Below the pieces are notes generated by a model that was not told where the DNA came from, ran no database searches, and saw nothing but the letters and a program-made list of their open reading frames with translations. The position numbers were made by a program, and so were the translations under genes. A DNA stretch of 64,000 nucleotides from Phytoseiulus persimilis (lineage: Eukaryota; Arthropoda; Arachnida; Mesostigmata; Phytoseiidae): contig CM075104.1 of NCBI GenBank assembly GCA_037576195.1, positions 18,058,211 through 18,122,210 of the forward strand. Direction: 5' to 3'. Positions 1-11,191 of this stretch are shown piece by piece (position 1 is the stretch's first letter; each line of letters starts with the position of its first letter).

Positions 1-224
1 CGAAATCGACGTTGAATCGTCTCTTCCGATGTTCTTAAAGCCTTCTCGTGAACTACGTATCAGCTTCTCGACTTGGACACTGAACTGCTTCTCTGGGTGT
101 TTCTGGTCTCTTCTGGTAGCTCGCAATCGTAGAATGTCCCGAAGAGTCTCGTATACGGCCTCCTAGGCTCTCGTAGATTCTCTAAGACGGTCTCCTGGGC
201 TCTTGTCCCGGCTCAGACTCCAAG

Positions 225-570
225 AGTAGGGTCAGATCGATTCTGGAATCACCTCACCGAGGGTCCGGTTGACGAGGGACTCATCTCCGTTGACCCCGAA
301 AAATGTGATCAGATCGACACTGGAATCACACCCTCAGCCTCAGACCCTGGCATGTTTAGTAAGATTGTATGGTCTTGGCTCAGACTCTTGACAGCATGGC
401 CTGATCGACTCTGGAATCATCCTCAGACACAGAAAAGTATGGTCAGATGGTCGCACGAATCACCTCCTTAAACCCAGAAAAAAATGGTCACATCGACGCC
501 GAAGTCGCCTCATCAGACACAGAAATGTATGGTCAGATCGATCCCGAACCACCTTCATAGCCAAGACGGA
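225..570. repeat. degenerate tandem repeat (about 45-75 bp units)
   Basis: At least six diverged copies of a unit built on GGTCAGATCGAnnCnGGAATC followed by CACCTC and then TCAGACACAGAAA can be read by eye, starting near 228, 306, 401, 439, 485 and 530. The last three are spaced 45-46 bp apart; the earlier ones are more spread out and more diverged. The array looks like an old minisatellite. It lies in a stretch (1-1440) where I see no convincing gene. Confidence 0.7.
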
Positions 571-1440
571 GGGCGGACGAACTGGCAGACGGAGCGTAAT
601 ATATATGGGAAGGATGTGGAGTCAGAACGAAACCCATTGGAACGAAATCGCCCACGAGCTATGACGGGCAGAGAGACTTGAAGAACTCTAGGCAGTTGCC
701 CAACGAATGAAGAGCTTTCCAACTGGTATTGATGAGGAAGCCAAGCACTGAATAGCGCATCATCGCATGGCGCTATTCCTGCAATGATTGCTTCCGATTA
801 TTTCTTCTCATGGCTGGCGGCTCCAGGAAGACTTCGCGTACTTCGGCAGTTCGCGGTCGCGGAACCTCGAGCGGAATTCTCTCAGTCCCGGTATGCTGAA
901 GTTTTTCCTCTCTCCGCCACTCTTATCACCGAGAATCGCTGGGCTGTGATCTTGCCTCCCCCCTGAAACCCCAGGGCGGATCCGCCAGTGGACCTGGGGA
1001 GTGTTCGCGAATTTCGGATACTTGGAGGAAGCTTGGACCCGCGCAGAAGCTCTATAGTTTTTGCTGTTTAAGATCACTGGTGGTCGAGATCTCTTCTCCC
1101 ATCCCTGAAAGAGAATGCTCATCGATACTTGAGCAATGTCTGAAGCAATAGTATCATCCTCGCACGATTCACCGACAATCATAGCGGGTCAGGAGGGAAC
1201 TAGTCGCGGGTTCAAGGACGGCCTGGTCTACCGATAGAGTCTGTGTTCTCAACGATGCGGCCCCCGGTGGGAGGAGGAGCTGAACCCGTCACTGGATTCA
1301 TAAATAGCGAATCAGCTTCGAAACTAAACTTTAATGCATCCCTTAATTTAGTTTTCCCAGGTGTACTGTCTTCCCCGGAGATCTACATTCCTGCACAATA
1401 CAAATGACAGGGTAGGGAATTTCTCATACAGTTGAGAACT
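571..1440. other. no gene recognised
   Basis: Short open frames exist on both strands (the longest is 124 codons, minus strand, 808-1182) but none has a recognisable domain, a good splice context or an amino-acid composition that convinces me. This is probably the 3' flank of the minus-strand coiled-coil gene at 1441-3317. Confidence 0.4.
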
Positions 1441-3317
1441 TCAGGGCAGCTGGACAGGACCACTAGGAACCAGGCATCCTTCTGGCCCTCGACTCCTGTG
1501 CTTGTTAACGAGTGCCTTGAGGCTCTGAAGATACGCTTCGAGTTGCTCTCCCTCAAGAGTCCTGAGGAGATTGCTATCCTCGGAACGAGATCGCTCTTCA
1601 TCTTCTTCCCGGAAGAGTTCCCTGCGACGAAGGAAACTCGTCTCGAGACAGACCATGATTTCCGATCATTCGAAGCGAGGGCGAGAGGATGTCAAGATTC
1701 GCGGGCAACGCAGTGCCGGAGATCCTTCTCGCGTCAGTTTTCGGGCTGGTAGGATACACGAAACCTTTCGCCGGTTTCGTTCTCCGGCGTTCCGACTAAG
1801 ATTCTATGGAGAAGCTCTGTGCCCCGACCAAGTTGAGAATGGTGTTGATATCTGTGTACTCACCGCCTCGGCCGTTTTGGAGTGACGTCCGACCTTGCCT
1901 CCCCCTTCGAGTCGACCGCAGGAACCGCTGAACCAAAGGAGTCAGTAGACTTGAACGGAACAGACTCACCTCGACGATTTCCAGGAGCATTCCTCTCATC
2001 CTGCTTACGCAAGCGTAACGCAGTCGCCCTCGTACGGTAACTTGACAACAGCGTTTCCTTATCTTGGGTTGATACGAGTTTCCGAGCCTTTGCGATCTCT
2101 CTGCGTGCGGCTTTGATTTCAGCCTCCAATCTGTGAATTGTAGCTGAAGCTCTTTGCGACTGAGATATCCACAGCAGATTCGACAACCCGTCTTATCAAA
2201 CACGCAGTTCCATATGATCGTCCCCGGGACCGTTCCCCAATAAGGAAGTTCGTATGCCTGCTGAAGCTGAGTGGGGAGTTTTCGCACAGAGCAGAATTTA
2301 CCTCTGAATAGTCTGGTTTCCTCGAGATTCCAGAGATTTGAGTCGCAGCAGGCAGAGGCCGTGGTCTTTCGTTCCTTGAATTTGCTGCATAGCCAGATTG
2401 AAAGATTCTTGCGCTGAGCACAGGTTTCGTCGATGGGCGGCCTGCATCGGCGACGAGATGTTTTGAAGAGTCAAAGCGAGAGACGCATCAGGTGTGGATG
2501 TGAAACCATTACCTGTTCGGTGTGAGATAATTTGCAGAAAACAGCCTCTACGATTCGCTGTCTTGACTAACCGTGAGCTCCGCCGTTTGTTTCTTCAATT
2601 CTCCCTCTATCTGCAACCTTTCTTGACGCATTTCCTCGACATCAGAATCCATTGCCGCCTGTGTCGCCCGGCACTCTTGCTGCGAATCGAGAACGTGAGT
2701 GTTTCCATCCTTGTCCTGAGCTTCATGAGCTCAAGCGAAAACAGGTAATTGGGACAGCCACCCCAAAGAGGAGTTGTTGCATGAGACTTCCCGAACCTCG
2801 ATTCGAGCGATGAGCTCCCTGTGCAGGATTTCGGCGCTCGTTGAATCCTCATCCGGGCTCGGCCGTGGTTTTCCAGTCAGCAAAAAAGGATGCTTCGAAA
2901 TCTTTGAGACTGCGATGAGAGATCGTGTTATGAATAACGGAGCCAGAATCGAAGATGCTCTGGCCCTGTCAGGATATTTTGAGCAAGTACCGATTCTTGA
3001 GGCTCTGCCAGTAGCAAGCTCGAATTCTTCAACGGCATCCAGAATGGTGGAAGATACTCTCTTCTCGATTCCGAGTTCTTCGAGTGGAACATCAGTCAAA
3101 GACGCGTTCAATGCATCGAAACAGGCTTCTAAACTTGTCCGTTTTTCCGAGCAGTCAGGCTGGCGGCGAAGCTGTGAGCGAACTTCTGGAATGTTTTCCG
3201 TCGCGTGGCATTCAAGCATACCATCCCAAACGATCCGTCGACCGAATCCTAATCATGGTCTCTCCTACCTTCAATGACTACAGCTGCTTCCTCCAACACT
3301 CTAGCGGTTGCGGCCAT
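1441..3317 (-). CDS. coiled-coil protein of unknown family, seven exons
   Basis: I assembled this gene from exons 3269-3317, 2991-3185, 2797-2909, 2572-2715, 2302-2441, 1864-2130 and 1441-1621 (minus strand, 5' to 3'). All six introns are GT-AG, 81-242 bp long, and every splice phase matches, giving 362 residues and a TGA stop. The ATG at 3317 has an in-frame TGA three codons upstream. The N-terminus (MAATARVLEE) leads into a helical region whose pattern IEEVRSQLRRQPD resembles the start of the TFIIS N-terminal/elongin-A fold; that match is weak and made by eye. Exons 4-6 are rich in E, K, Q and R with heptad-like spacing, such as DSDVEEMRQERLQIEGELKK and LEAEIKAARREIAKARK, typical of a coiled coil. 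The tail is basic, then acidic and leucine-rich. No catalytic motif is visible. A strong alternative donor/acceptor pair inside exon 6 would remove 42 nt in frame, but that is shorter than the other introns. Gene structure is fairly sure; function is unknown. Confidence 0.72.
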
Positions 3318-5350
3318 CGCGCTTCATTATTCGGCTCAGTTTCGCGAATTTAGATGTCTCAAATGCAGCAAGTGCACGTTCCATACGAGCTGATTCTCCG
3401 CATCCGCCTCGAATGTCATCTGCTCCGATCCTCAATTGCTCTCTCGGAGAATGACTCTGCTTTTCATTTCGATGATGTCTGAGCATCGCGGAGAGTAGCT
3501 CCCAGATGTTGCGTCAACCCTCGGGAAAACTGAACGCAGAAAGCACGTGGAGACCGCGTTTGGTACCTCACAAAGCTTCGGCCCTCTCTCTAAATGGCAG
3601 GGAACGCAACCCGACTCTGAATATTCAACGGAATGGTAAACCCGTCGACATCACGAGGTCGGCCGGGTACCAAGAGGGTTTTGGTCCACGGTTGAGACGG
3701 ACTCAGCAGAAAACACCCTCGAACCCTAACCGGAGACTGCATCCCTCAAGATGGAGCTACAGCGCACCCACTCTCTCTCCGCTCCCATCACACGTTAAAA
3801 AGTGGTTACCTGCACGCTCAGAGAAGGAGACGCGTCGTTGGAAGTCATTCGCTGTGCCTCGTCCGTTACCTGATTAGAGGAGCGCTCTGCTTAGCAACAC
3901 ATTGAGCAATATCTCCAGCTTCCGTCATCGTGAAGTCCGCTGAATAAACCGCCGGGCTCGAAAAACTCCGCGTTAGATATCGATAAGCCCTGAGAAAAAA
4001 AAAACGGTCCAACGGGAGATTCAATCCTCAACGCGCAGGTCATGAAAATTCGAGGATCGTTTTGATCCACGATCGAAGAGCGAAAAGTGGACTGTGATGC
4101 CGAAAACAACTCATGAGGGTTGAAGAATAGCCGGAATTTCATGAGAGGAATTTCGGCTGCTTCAAACACCTGAGTCGAAAGTCTCCGATACCGAATTTCT
4201 GCGCCATCTACGTTGGCCTCCCCTCAGATATGAGAAACTACAATATGATCACAACGTGACAGTCTGCACAAGTTACTTTCTCGAGTACCGTTTACTGAAG
4301 ACCGACCCCGAAGGAACACGGAGTTCCGGCTCGCATGGCTTCTGTGCCCCTCGAGCCGCACGGTAACACGCGTCTGCCAGTTGAGGGAACGCTTTTTCCC
4401 ATGGGTGGACTTTTCCCTATACTCCTCCAGCTTCGACTTTGTTCAGATCCCACAAGTTCTGCTTGGGAGAACACACCAGGAAGTGGACCATATTTCGAGG
4501 AGCACGACGGGATCAAAATATCGTAAAGAACTTCTACGATTGAGTGGGGGCGTTCCCAAGGGATAGGAACCAACGTTGAGAGTTATCGACGTTTTCCTAT
4601 GTAAGAGAGGTTCAGGTATTTTGAAGTTGGAGAGTTCCAAGCGAAGAGGGACCTGTATGTATGCAGAAATATGCGTCGACGCCGAACGCACGCATGTTGT
4701 GTGAGTCACACATAACGAGCGCCCTCAAACTCCGTATCGACCTCGCCACGGCGTCCCCATCTTCGCCGCTGGGCTGTCCCACAGATTTCGTGAATGCAAT
4801 CCAGGTATCAGGAAACACCGGCACATCTTCAGAGCAGATCGGCTCGTTGTTTCCCTTCAGAAATAGGCCGCTTGCCAGCTCCATTCACTGCCAGAGGATT
4901 CTGCGATCGCACAGGAACTGAATCAACTAAAGAAGAGATTCGTCTCAGAGCCAACGAAGAACGAAAGTAGTCCTCAAACCCAATGAGACTGGAGCAAGCT
5001 GTTTGGCTGACTAGTTTCCCGAAGAGAAACGTTGCAGAGATTCATGATTCACTTGCAAAACTCATTCTCTAACGCCTCGGAGCCCGGACCAAATGATCAC
5101 AAATACAGCGACGACTTTAAATTATATTTCAGAAATCACATCATCAATATTTACATCGTATTCACAGCTCAGTACATTGGATACCAGTGAGAACCTTCTC
5201 CTAGGCTGAGTCGTTCTGAGTAGCTTCCTTATCCGCTGTGAAGAAGGGCATGTTTGAAAACTTCGAGCCGAATTGATCGTCATCAGCATACACGTTTCGT
5301 GCCTCACCGACAAATATCAATAGCCGACGAGATCCACCAGTGTTGGCCTC
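3318..5350. other. intergenic, no gene recognised
   Basis: This gap lies between the start of the coiled-coil gene and the end of BLOC1S1. Open frames of 90-123 codons occur on both strands (for example 3506-3877 plus, 4292-4573 and 4612-4884 minus). None shows a known domain or a consistent exon chain. The promoter of the coiled-coil gene should lie just above 3317, but I see no clear core motif. Confidence 0.4.
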
Positions 5351-5938
5351 TTACTGACCGTTGTATGCGTACTCCAGAGCGCATGATATTGTGTTCATGT
5401 CGGTCTCGATGATTTTAGCCCAGTTTTCGACGTCACCGATTTCTTTCAGCGTTTTGTGAAAGTTGTCTAAGAGCGATGTCCACTGTTCAGTCTGTCGAAG
5501 GAGCTGCTGGCTGTGAGCATGGAGCTGCTTTGCTTCTGCATCGAGTTTTTTCTGGTTCAGATAGGCTTGGGCAACCCTGCAAGGATAGGAATATGATCTC
5601 AGATCCGATCGTCGTGGTCTATTGTTGTCCTCTACAGCCACAGCTTTATTGATCCGCGAGTGAGCTTATCTATGTCTATATCCTATGACATGATCAAACG
5701 TACCCAACGTTCAAGTGATCCATCATCAACGACGTGAACTGATTGGTGGCGTTTATCGCTACCTTTCTTTTGTGCTCTAGAATCGTATGAGGAAAACAGT
5801 TATGTCGTCCACCTGGCATGATCCGGCTCCTGAGAGCTGATTTTTTTCAGAGAGGAATAAGACTTAAGATGTATTACCGAGTTCATCCCTCCTTTGGGCT
5901 GCCCTCTGGTTGTGTTCTTTGAGAATGTTGGTCAACAT
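5351..5938 (-). CDS. BLOC1S1: BLOC-1 subunit 1 (GCN5L1)
   Basis: There are three exons: 5878-5938, 5704-5776 and 5351-5576 (minus strand). Introns of 101 and 127 bp are GT-AG and phases match, giving 119 residues against about 125 in the human short form. The start reads MLTNILKEHNQ, as in the family; the middle holds the DHLNVG segment and the third exon begins VAQAYLNQKKLDAEAKQL and contains LKEIGDVENWAK, the family signature. BLOC1S1 is a small helical subunit shared by BLOC-1 and BORC, which act in biogenesis of lysosome-related organelles and lysosome positioning; it has also been linked to mitochondrial protein acetylation. The protein looks complete and intact. The next gene on the same strand is RGP1, about 250 bp upstream, so both may share a trafficking role, though adjacency alone is weak evidence. 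Confidence 0.95.
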
Positions 5939-6106
5939 GATCCTGAAAAGAACTTGAATCAGAATACACCGACGATTGAGAGTACGACAGAAATCCCGTT
6001 TGAGATGGGAATCTTGAAGAGATTCATGAGGGGAAGCGAGAGAGGAATCTGAGAGCTAACGACTGCCGAGGAATAAAACACGCGTGAATTCGCTGTAGAG
6101 AATTTG

Positions 6107-6112
6107 TTTATT
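6107..6112 (-). terminator. poly(A) signal of RGP1
   Basis: AATAAA on the minus strand, about 80 nt past the RGP1 stop codon, is the expected spacing for a 3' end signal. Confidence 0.65.
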
Positions 6113-6190
6113 GAAAATTCCCCTAGCTCGATTGACTTCGCCTATACAATTGTTGACCGGGCCATGGTTGCCTTTTCCCGAAACGAGGAA

Positions 6191-7315
6191 TCACAGCACT
6201 TTATAGAATTCCCTCTGTAGATTCAAGCGGACCGCAACATGAGCGCTGTGGGTCGGAAAAATGTTCACGGGCAGATTCCAAACCATTGTGTTCACGTCGA
6301 GTTCCTTCGGAGGTCTCCAGTCCGTGGCCGTGTGCTCCTGTAGTTCTGGCGGGAGCGCTTTGAGATCGTTGGGAGTCATGACGAACTCAAAGTGCAGGCG
6401 CCAGGATAGTTCCACGATGTCGGTTTCGAAAGATGGAGCGGCGTGAACCGGTATAGGAAGAGCCATATGTGTCTGTTTCAGATACAGACAGACCTCGTGA
6501 GCCTTGCCGTAAGACAACATGTTCGTGTATTTCCCGTTACTCGTCTTCTCCATGCTTTGTAGAGTGACTGAATACTGCACACAAGGGATCGAGGCTTTGG
6601 AAAAATCAAAGGTGCCAACTATGTCCTCGCCCAATCTGAAGTTCGATTTGAGGAGACAGAATCGAGCCACATAGTGTTCGCCTTGAGTGATGTTGAAGTA
6701 CGATGGTTGTCTTGGAGCCGTCAAATCCTCCAAGTACTCCATGGCACAATCAACAAGATTGGGTTTCGGAGGCGGGGTGAGGAATGGATTAAGATTCTCG
6801 TCTTGATCGTCTCGCACCGGGTAAACAAAGTCATTGATTTGGAAGACCTTCAGTGGGATTTTCATCAATTTGCTAGGAGCGTTTATCTTCTGTGTTCCTA
6901 TTGAAATTTTGTGGTTGTAGCGAACCATCTGACCGTTGAACGACGGTGGCAGGAATGGCGGTAGGCGCTCGGTGTAGACGAAAGTCTTGACATCTCCTGG
7001 GAGAAGATGGAGATCACAGAGTAGAATCGACGGTTGTGACGAATAGATGACAAAGCCTTTTTCGCCTTGATTTGGCACAAACGAAGTTTCCGTGTTACCG
7101 GACATGAGCTGATCACAGCGTACGTTCGCTGGCATGGGCACCTTGCCCTCATCAATGGAACAATAACAGTGAAGTTGGGCTGACGCCCAGGCGAGGATTT
7201 CCGGAGAAGTTGTCTCGCATGGTTGTGAAATGTTCTTGAAAGTGATGATACACTCAATCATGTCCCCAGCTATGTACACGGGCTCCCTCACCAACTTCGC
7301 CTGGATTTGAATCAT
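6191..7315 (-). CDS. RGP1: RGP1, partner of RIC1 in the Rab6A exchange factor
   Basis: This is one uninterrupted exon of 374 residues, close to human RGP1 (391). I chose the ATG at 7315 because the product then starts MIQIQAKLVREPVYIAGD, matching the human start; the open frame itself runs 17 codons further up. The arrestin-like fold is visible: an N-terminal beta-sandwich with ECIITFKN and LAWASAQLHC, then PPSFNGQMVRYNHKISIG, and a C-terminal half with FRLGEDIVGTFDF and LSWRLHFEFV, all RGP1 hallmarks. RGP1 binds RIC1; together they activate Rab6A at the Golgi in endosome-to-Golgi retrograde traffic. Just before the ATG there is a CTTCAG|G splice-acceptor-like site, so a 5' leader exon is likely. 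The absence of introns is unusual for an animal RGP1 and suggests intron loss. Identity is very likely. Confidence 0.95.
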   Translation of the reverse strand: MIQIQAKLVREPVYIAGDMIECIITFKNISQPCETTSPEILAWASAQLHCYCSIDEGKVPMPANVRCDQLMSGNTETSFVPNQGEKGFVIYSSQPSILLCDLHLLPGDVKTFVYTERLPPFLPPSFNGQMVRYNHKISIGTQKINAPSKLMKIPLKVFQINDFVYPVRDDQDENLNPFLTPPPKPNLVDCAMEYLEDLTAPRQPSYFNITQGEHYVARFCLLKSNFRLGEDIVGTFDFSKASIPCVQYSVTLQSMEKTSNGKYTNMLSYGKAHEVCLYLKQTHMALPIPVHAAPSFETDIVELSWRLHFEFVMTPNDLKALPPELQEHTATDWRPPKELDVNTMVWNLPVNIFPTHSAHVAVRLNLQREFYKVL

Positions 7316-7577
7316 CCTGAAGCGTCTCCACCCACCGAGATCACAGAGTCCTGGTGTCCCAGTCACAGTCGAGTTGAATCCGTTCTGTGACTCGCTTTCG
7401 ACTTTTCAACAGCCTCACGACACAGATGTGAAGATGAAAATCGGAACTCGGCGGCGTCAGCTGGTCGACGACAAGAGCAAAAGGAGCAGCGACAACACGG
7501 CGCTCTCAAGATCCACAGCCTTCCCGAACAAACAGAGCAGAAATAATCTGTTCCATTGATTCTTTTCGACAACTCAC

Positions 7578-7734
7578 CGGATTGTAAGAGCTCGAGATAG
7601 AATCTAGGTTGCTCTTCTTGCTCCACGTCCGGAGCCAGTCGTCGGATTCGGTCTGCAGTTAGTGGCAGGTCGGACTTCACTTCGGCCGACGAGCAGCGGC
7701 CGACAGTCGCCAAACGAGAGCCAACGGCGTTCAT
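7578..7734 (-). other. possible 5' leader exon of RGP1 with its own ATG
   Basis: A minus-strand open segment starts with ATG at 7734 and ends after 157 nt at a good donor (CCG|GTGAGT). If spliced to the acceptor just before the RGP1 ATG, its short reading frame would stop with a TGA overlapping that ATG. If spliced to a weaker acceptor (ACCAG|GA near 7350), it would add 52 residues in frame to RGP1. Neither is proven, and the segment has no known domain. Confidence 0.3.
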
Positions 7735-10700
7735 TCAGCGGTGGCTGCTTTCTCGAGACAAAACGAACGCCACTCCGGCCGAAACACAGTTCTCGGTGAG
7801 AGCCGATGCGCGAGCGGCGGTCGGTCCGGATGTTCCTCGCAGAAGTCCGAGCTCGCCGGAAATGTCATGACGGAGCCCGAGGTCGAGATCCTCTCGAGCC
7901 GAGACGACTCGGAGTCAGCGGATGGCAACCGATTCAAATTTGGCGCGGTCCGAGCCCGGGGAATCCGACTTGTGTTTCCCGCTGGCTTTGGCGGAGCCTC
8001 AGCTAAGAGTGTATTAGTAAATATGAATTGTTATTTTGTATGTGTCGGGTTGGTGTGTGCTGTGGTGTAGCACCATAGAGAGTGAGTGAAGCGATTGAAT
8101 CATTCGTTGGGGCCTATCGTCATCGAATTATAGTGTTTTGCAAACTCTACAGCCGCGTTTACAAAAAGTCGGTGAACCCCATGTTGTGATCCACTTTTGA
8201 AAGGAAGAGGATAAAATTCCGAATGTGATGTCGTCGTCGTTGTTACCAGTGTTGTTGCTTTTGTTGAGTTGTTGCAAAGAGAGCTATCCTCTTCAAAGGT
8301 GAGAACGTTCACAAAGCTTTGTCTTGATTTGAACATCACTCGATATGGTTGCAAACTGTAATCATTTGAGGTCGGAAGGCGCTTGTTCCGTTGGGCGTCG
8401 ATGATATGGTGCTAAACAGTGAAAATGGGAGGAACAGGTGTCTCCTCTCAAAAGTCGTGCGCTCCATGCCCGACGTCATGGGGCTTTTTGGCGCCTTGTC
8501 TTCCCAGTTCCATTCCTTTCCTCAACGGCTTTTTAACGAGGGCGTGTTGTATCAGAGAGAAATTGTCGAGAACGAATTCCAAAACATCGCCGTATCTCTC
8601 GATCCGATTTCTCTTGTTGACCTGAGGTTTTATGATTTCTTTCCCTGTCACTTAATGAATTCATGCAAGGCGTGTCTCGATAGTTCGAAAGGGTTCTCTT
8701 CGATTTCGGACTGTCACCTAGAGATAAGATTGTCGTGTTAGGAGAGAGATAGGACACGGATGCGCGTCACGGGTCAGCTAAACAGCCAGCCGTCAAACCA
8801 GATAGTCAAGAAACGATTGGAAGTACTCGTGTCTAGGTTGAACGCCGGGACTGCTGCCCTCTTTCTCTGTCACATTTGAGGATTGCAGACTTGGAATTCT
8901 CGTACGTTTTAAACTTCCTTCGCCGTAGCTCCTCATTCCGTTTTGGAGCTGCCATCGGTTTGTGGTCGGCTCAAATTAGGAAATCATGTTAGCGTATCGT
9001 GACATCGATATTAGTATCGATGTCATACCCAGTCGGTTTCAGTCGACTACAATGGAACTTCCTTGGAAATAATGACCGAGCCACGTCAAATGATTATCGA
9101 ACTTCGCGCTGGAAAACTGCTCTGCAGTTCTGGGGTGCTCTCCCGCACTCCGTGTGGGGCCAGGCTAGCAGTGAACTGGGACTGGAGAAAATGGGTCTCC
9201 TCCAGTGTTTGTCGTTCTTGCTTTCTCTCGGTGTTTGACTTCATTATGAGGTTGAATCATGAGTTCGAGGCAGAGGCATACCCAAATTTGACGAAAGAAA
9301 ATTCTTGCTACGGAGATATTGTCTTCTTTGGATCAGACTCGTTGTCGAATTCGAGCCCCTCAGATAAAGTTGGGCGATCTCGTATTCATCGGAGACAGGA
9401 TCACCGATCTGAGCGCAAGACATTCAATTCGTTTTGTACTGGTCTTGATTCCTGGAGCCGGCTTCCCGAAACCTCCGCTGCTCTTTTCATTCGTTACTTG
9501 TCTCTCGGGGAAGACCGTTTCCTGGCCATTCACTGTATGACACGCTTCAAGGTCAAGCTGCAATTTATATCGCGACTTCATTCTTATCATTCGGAACCTG
9601 CTGTTCCTTCCCAGCTGGGCAGCTCCAAGCCAGAGAGCAAGATATTAAATGTAGATCTTGAGCCGATGTTGACTTCAAAAACATTCTGGAAAGATATGAT
9701 CAGTTCCAAAAGTCATTCTTTGCCGGTTCTTCGCTCTCTCATTTTCGGATCCCGCAGCGAACTCGAATGTGCCTTTCCGAGAGAGAAAGATTCTTGAAGA
9801 GGATGGGCTCTCTTATCATCTACCATGCAGTTCCTGATTGTGGATTCGGTGATACAACGGCTCCAAAATGTTCGCTTCCTATTCCGGAGCTTTTCTGTCT
9901 CTGTTTGGTTTTGCGCCATTAGAGCGGAGTACAACAGCCGTGATAGCATCTTCTGATGCTTGCGTCTCAGCAAAAGTTACCAGAGCTTCCAACAATGGAC
10001 GGTTGTTGTGCTCGCCGTACTTTCCGTGCTTATCGTTTTGTTGGTGATCTCTCGAACACTTTTCGTGAGCTTCTTTAGCGCTGTGGCTTAGCGTACACGA
10101 TTAGTCGAGCGTCAACAAACCACCAGATATACGATCCCAGAAGGAGTCAACCGAAGCCGGTCAAAACTCGTACGCATGTGAATCAACAGAATCCTGCGAA
10201 CCGGGTACCGAGTCGACACTGACGCGTTAACAATTACAGGTGCTGCTAAGGAGCCCCCTCCGTCGAAGGAGTTCTGACTCGGAATGTCAACAAGTGCAGC
10301 GACAACGCCTTCAAGCTGCGGGATAGGTGGCGATGGGGGAGGTGTGGGCACTTCTATCCACAGGAGATCCGCCAGTGAGAGGGACCTCGTTGACGAAGAT
10401 AGATCCGGACGTCGGCAAAACTCCCCCCGAGACAGAGGCATTTTTACATTGCCCAGGTGAGTACTTCCAAATCACTGAAAGACGAACACTCGCGATAGTA
10501 AGGCGCGGTTCGACGTCAACTGATTCACCGCGGAATCAACGTCGCGTCATCCACCAAAATGTTAGATCTTCCGTCCGCTCAGCAACCTGGGTAATTTACG
10601 CTATACCCGGTTTCGCACGGCGTCGAAGCGACTTTCTAGAAGCTGCTTCCCGTTGTCTTCAGCTCTTTTGTTCTCTCGTTCGCCACCCTCTGCTGGGTAT

Positions 10701-11191
10701 CGTTGGGTTCACGCCGCCAGACCGAAATCCGCGGCTCTTCAAGATAGTCAGCGTCTGCGGAAACTCGGTAGGAAATGTAGAATGTTGCAAATCACCGAGC
10801 GGACAGCTATCTCGGTTGGTCCGAGAAGCTGCATTTTTTGGCGCATGAGCCGAAATCCATACATTGCGACTGCCCCAGCCCAGGCTGCTGATCTTCCGGG
10901 AAAGAGAACCGAACTTTCCGATTCCCTCTGTTCATTCTGGAGACACGGAATCAGCCCATGACGTGATGTCGTCGCGGGGTTCGCTCATTGCACTGCAATC
11001 TATTTGCATGCATCTTACCACAGTGGGCGAGGGGCTCGCGTCCATTGTCGACTGCGTTTCCCCATAGCTGTGGGGTTGGTGCTCGTTGAGCATTCATCTT
11101 TTTGACCCCTCGCCTCCGGCTAGCATTGGCAGGCGAGAAAAATGGAGCGATCGATGAATCTCGCCATTTTTTACATTCAAGATTCCCTCGA
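7735..11191. other. long stretch without a confident gene
   Basis: The largest open frame is 244 codons (plus, 9063-9797). It contains a phrase (GDIVFFGSDSLSNSS) faintly like glycosyltransferases, but the rest does not support this. A proline-rich minus-strand frame lies at 10112-10441. The part next to RGP1 (about 7735-8000) is GC-rich and may be its promoter. A tight palindrome lies at 9000-9025. Confidence 0.4.
9000..9025. repeat. perfect 11-bp inverted repeat with 4-nt loop
   Basis: TGACATCGATA, then TTAG, then TATCGATGTCA. The arms are exact complements, and the core holds two ATCGAT sites. It could be a protein-binding dyad or a chance hairpin; no gene abuts it. Confidence 0.6.

Noticed and set aside
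2774-3277. 167-codon plus-strand frame
   Set aside because: It is the antisense of exons 2 and 3 of the minus-strand coiled-coil gene, whose splice phases all match.
9063-9797. 244-codon plus-strand frame with GDIVFFGSDSLSNSS, faintly like a beta-1,3-galactosyltransferase
   Set aside because: Only one phrase fits; no DxD or other conserved blocks follow, and no ATG or splice context supports it.
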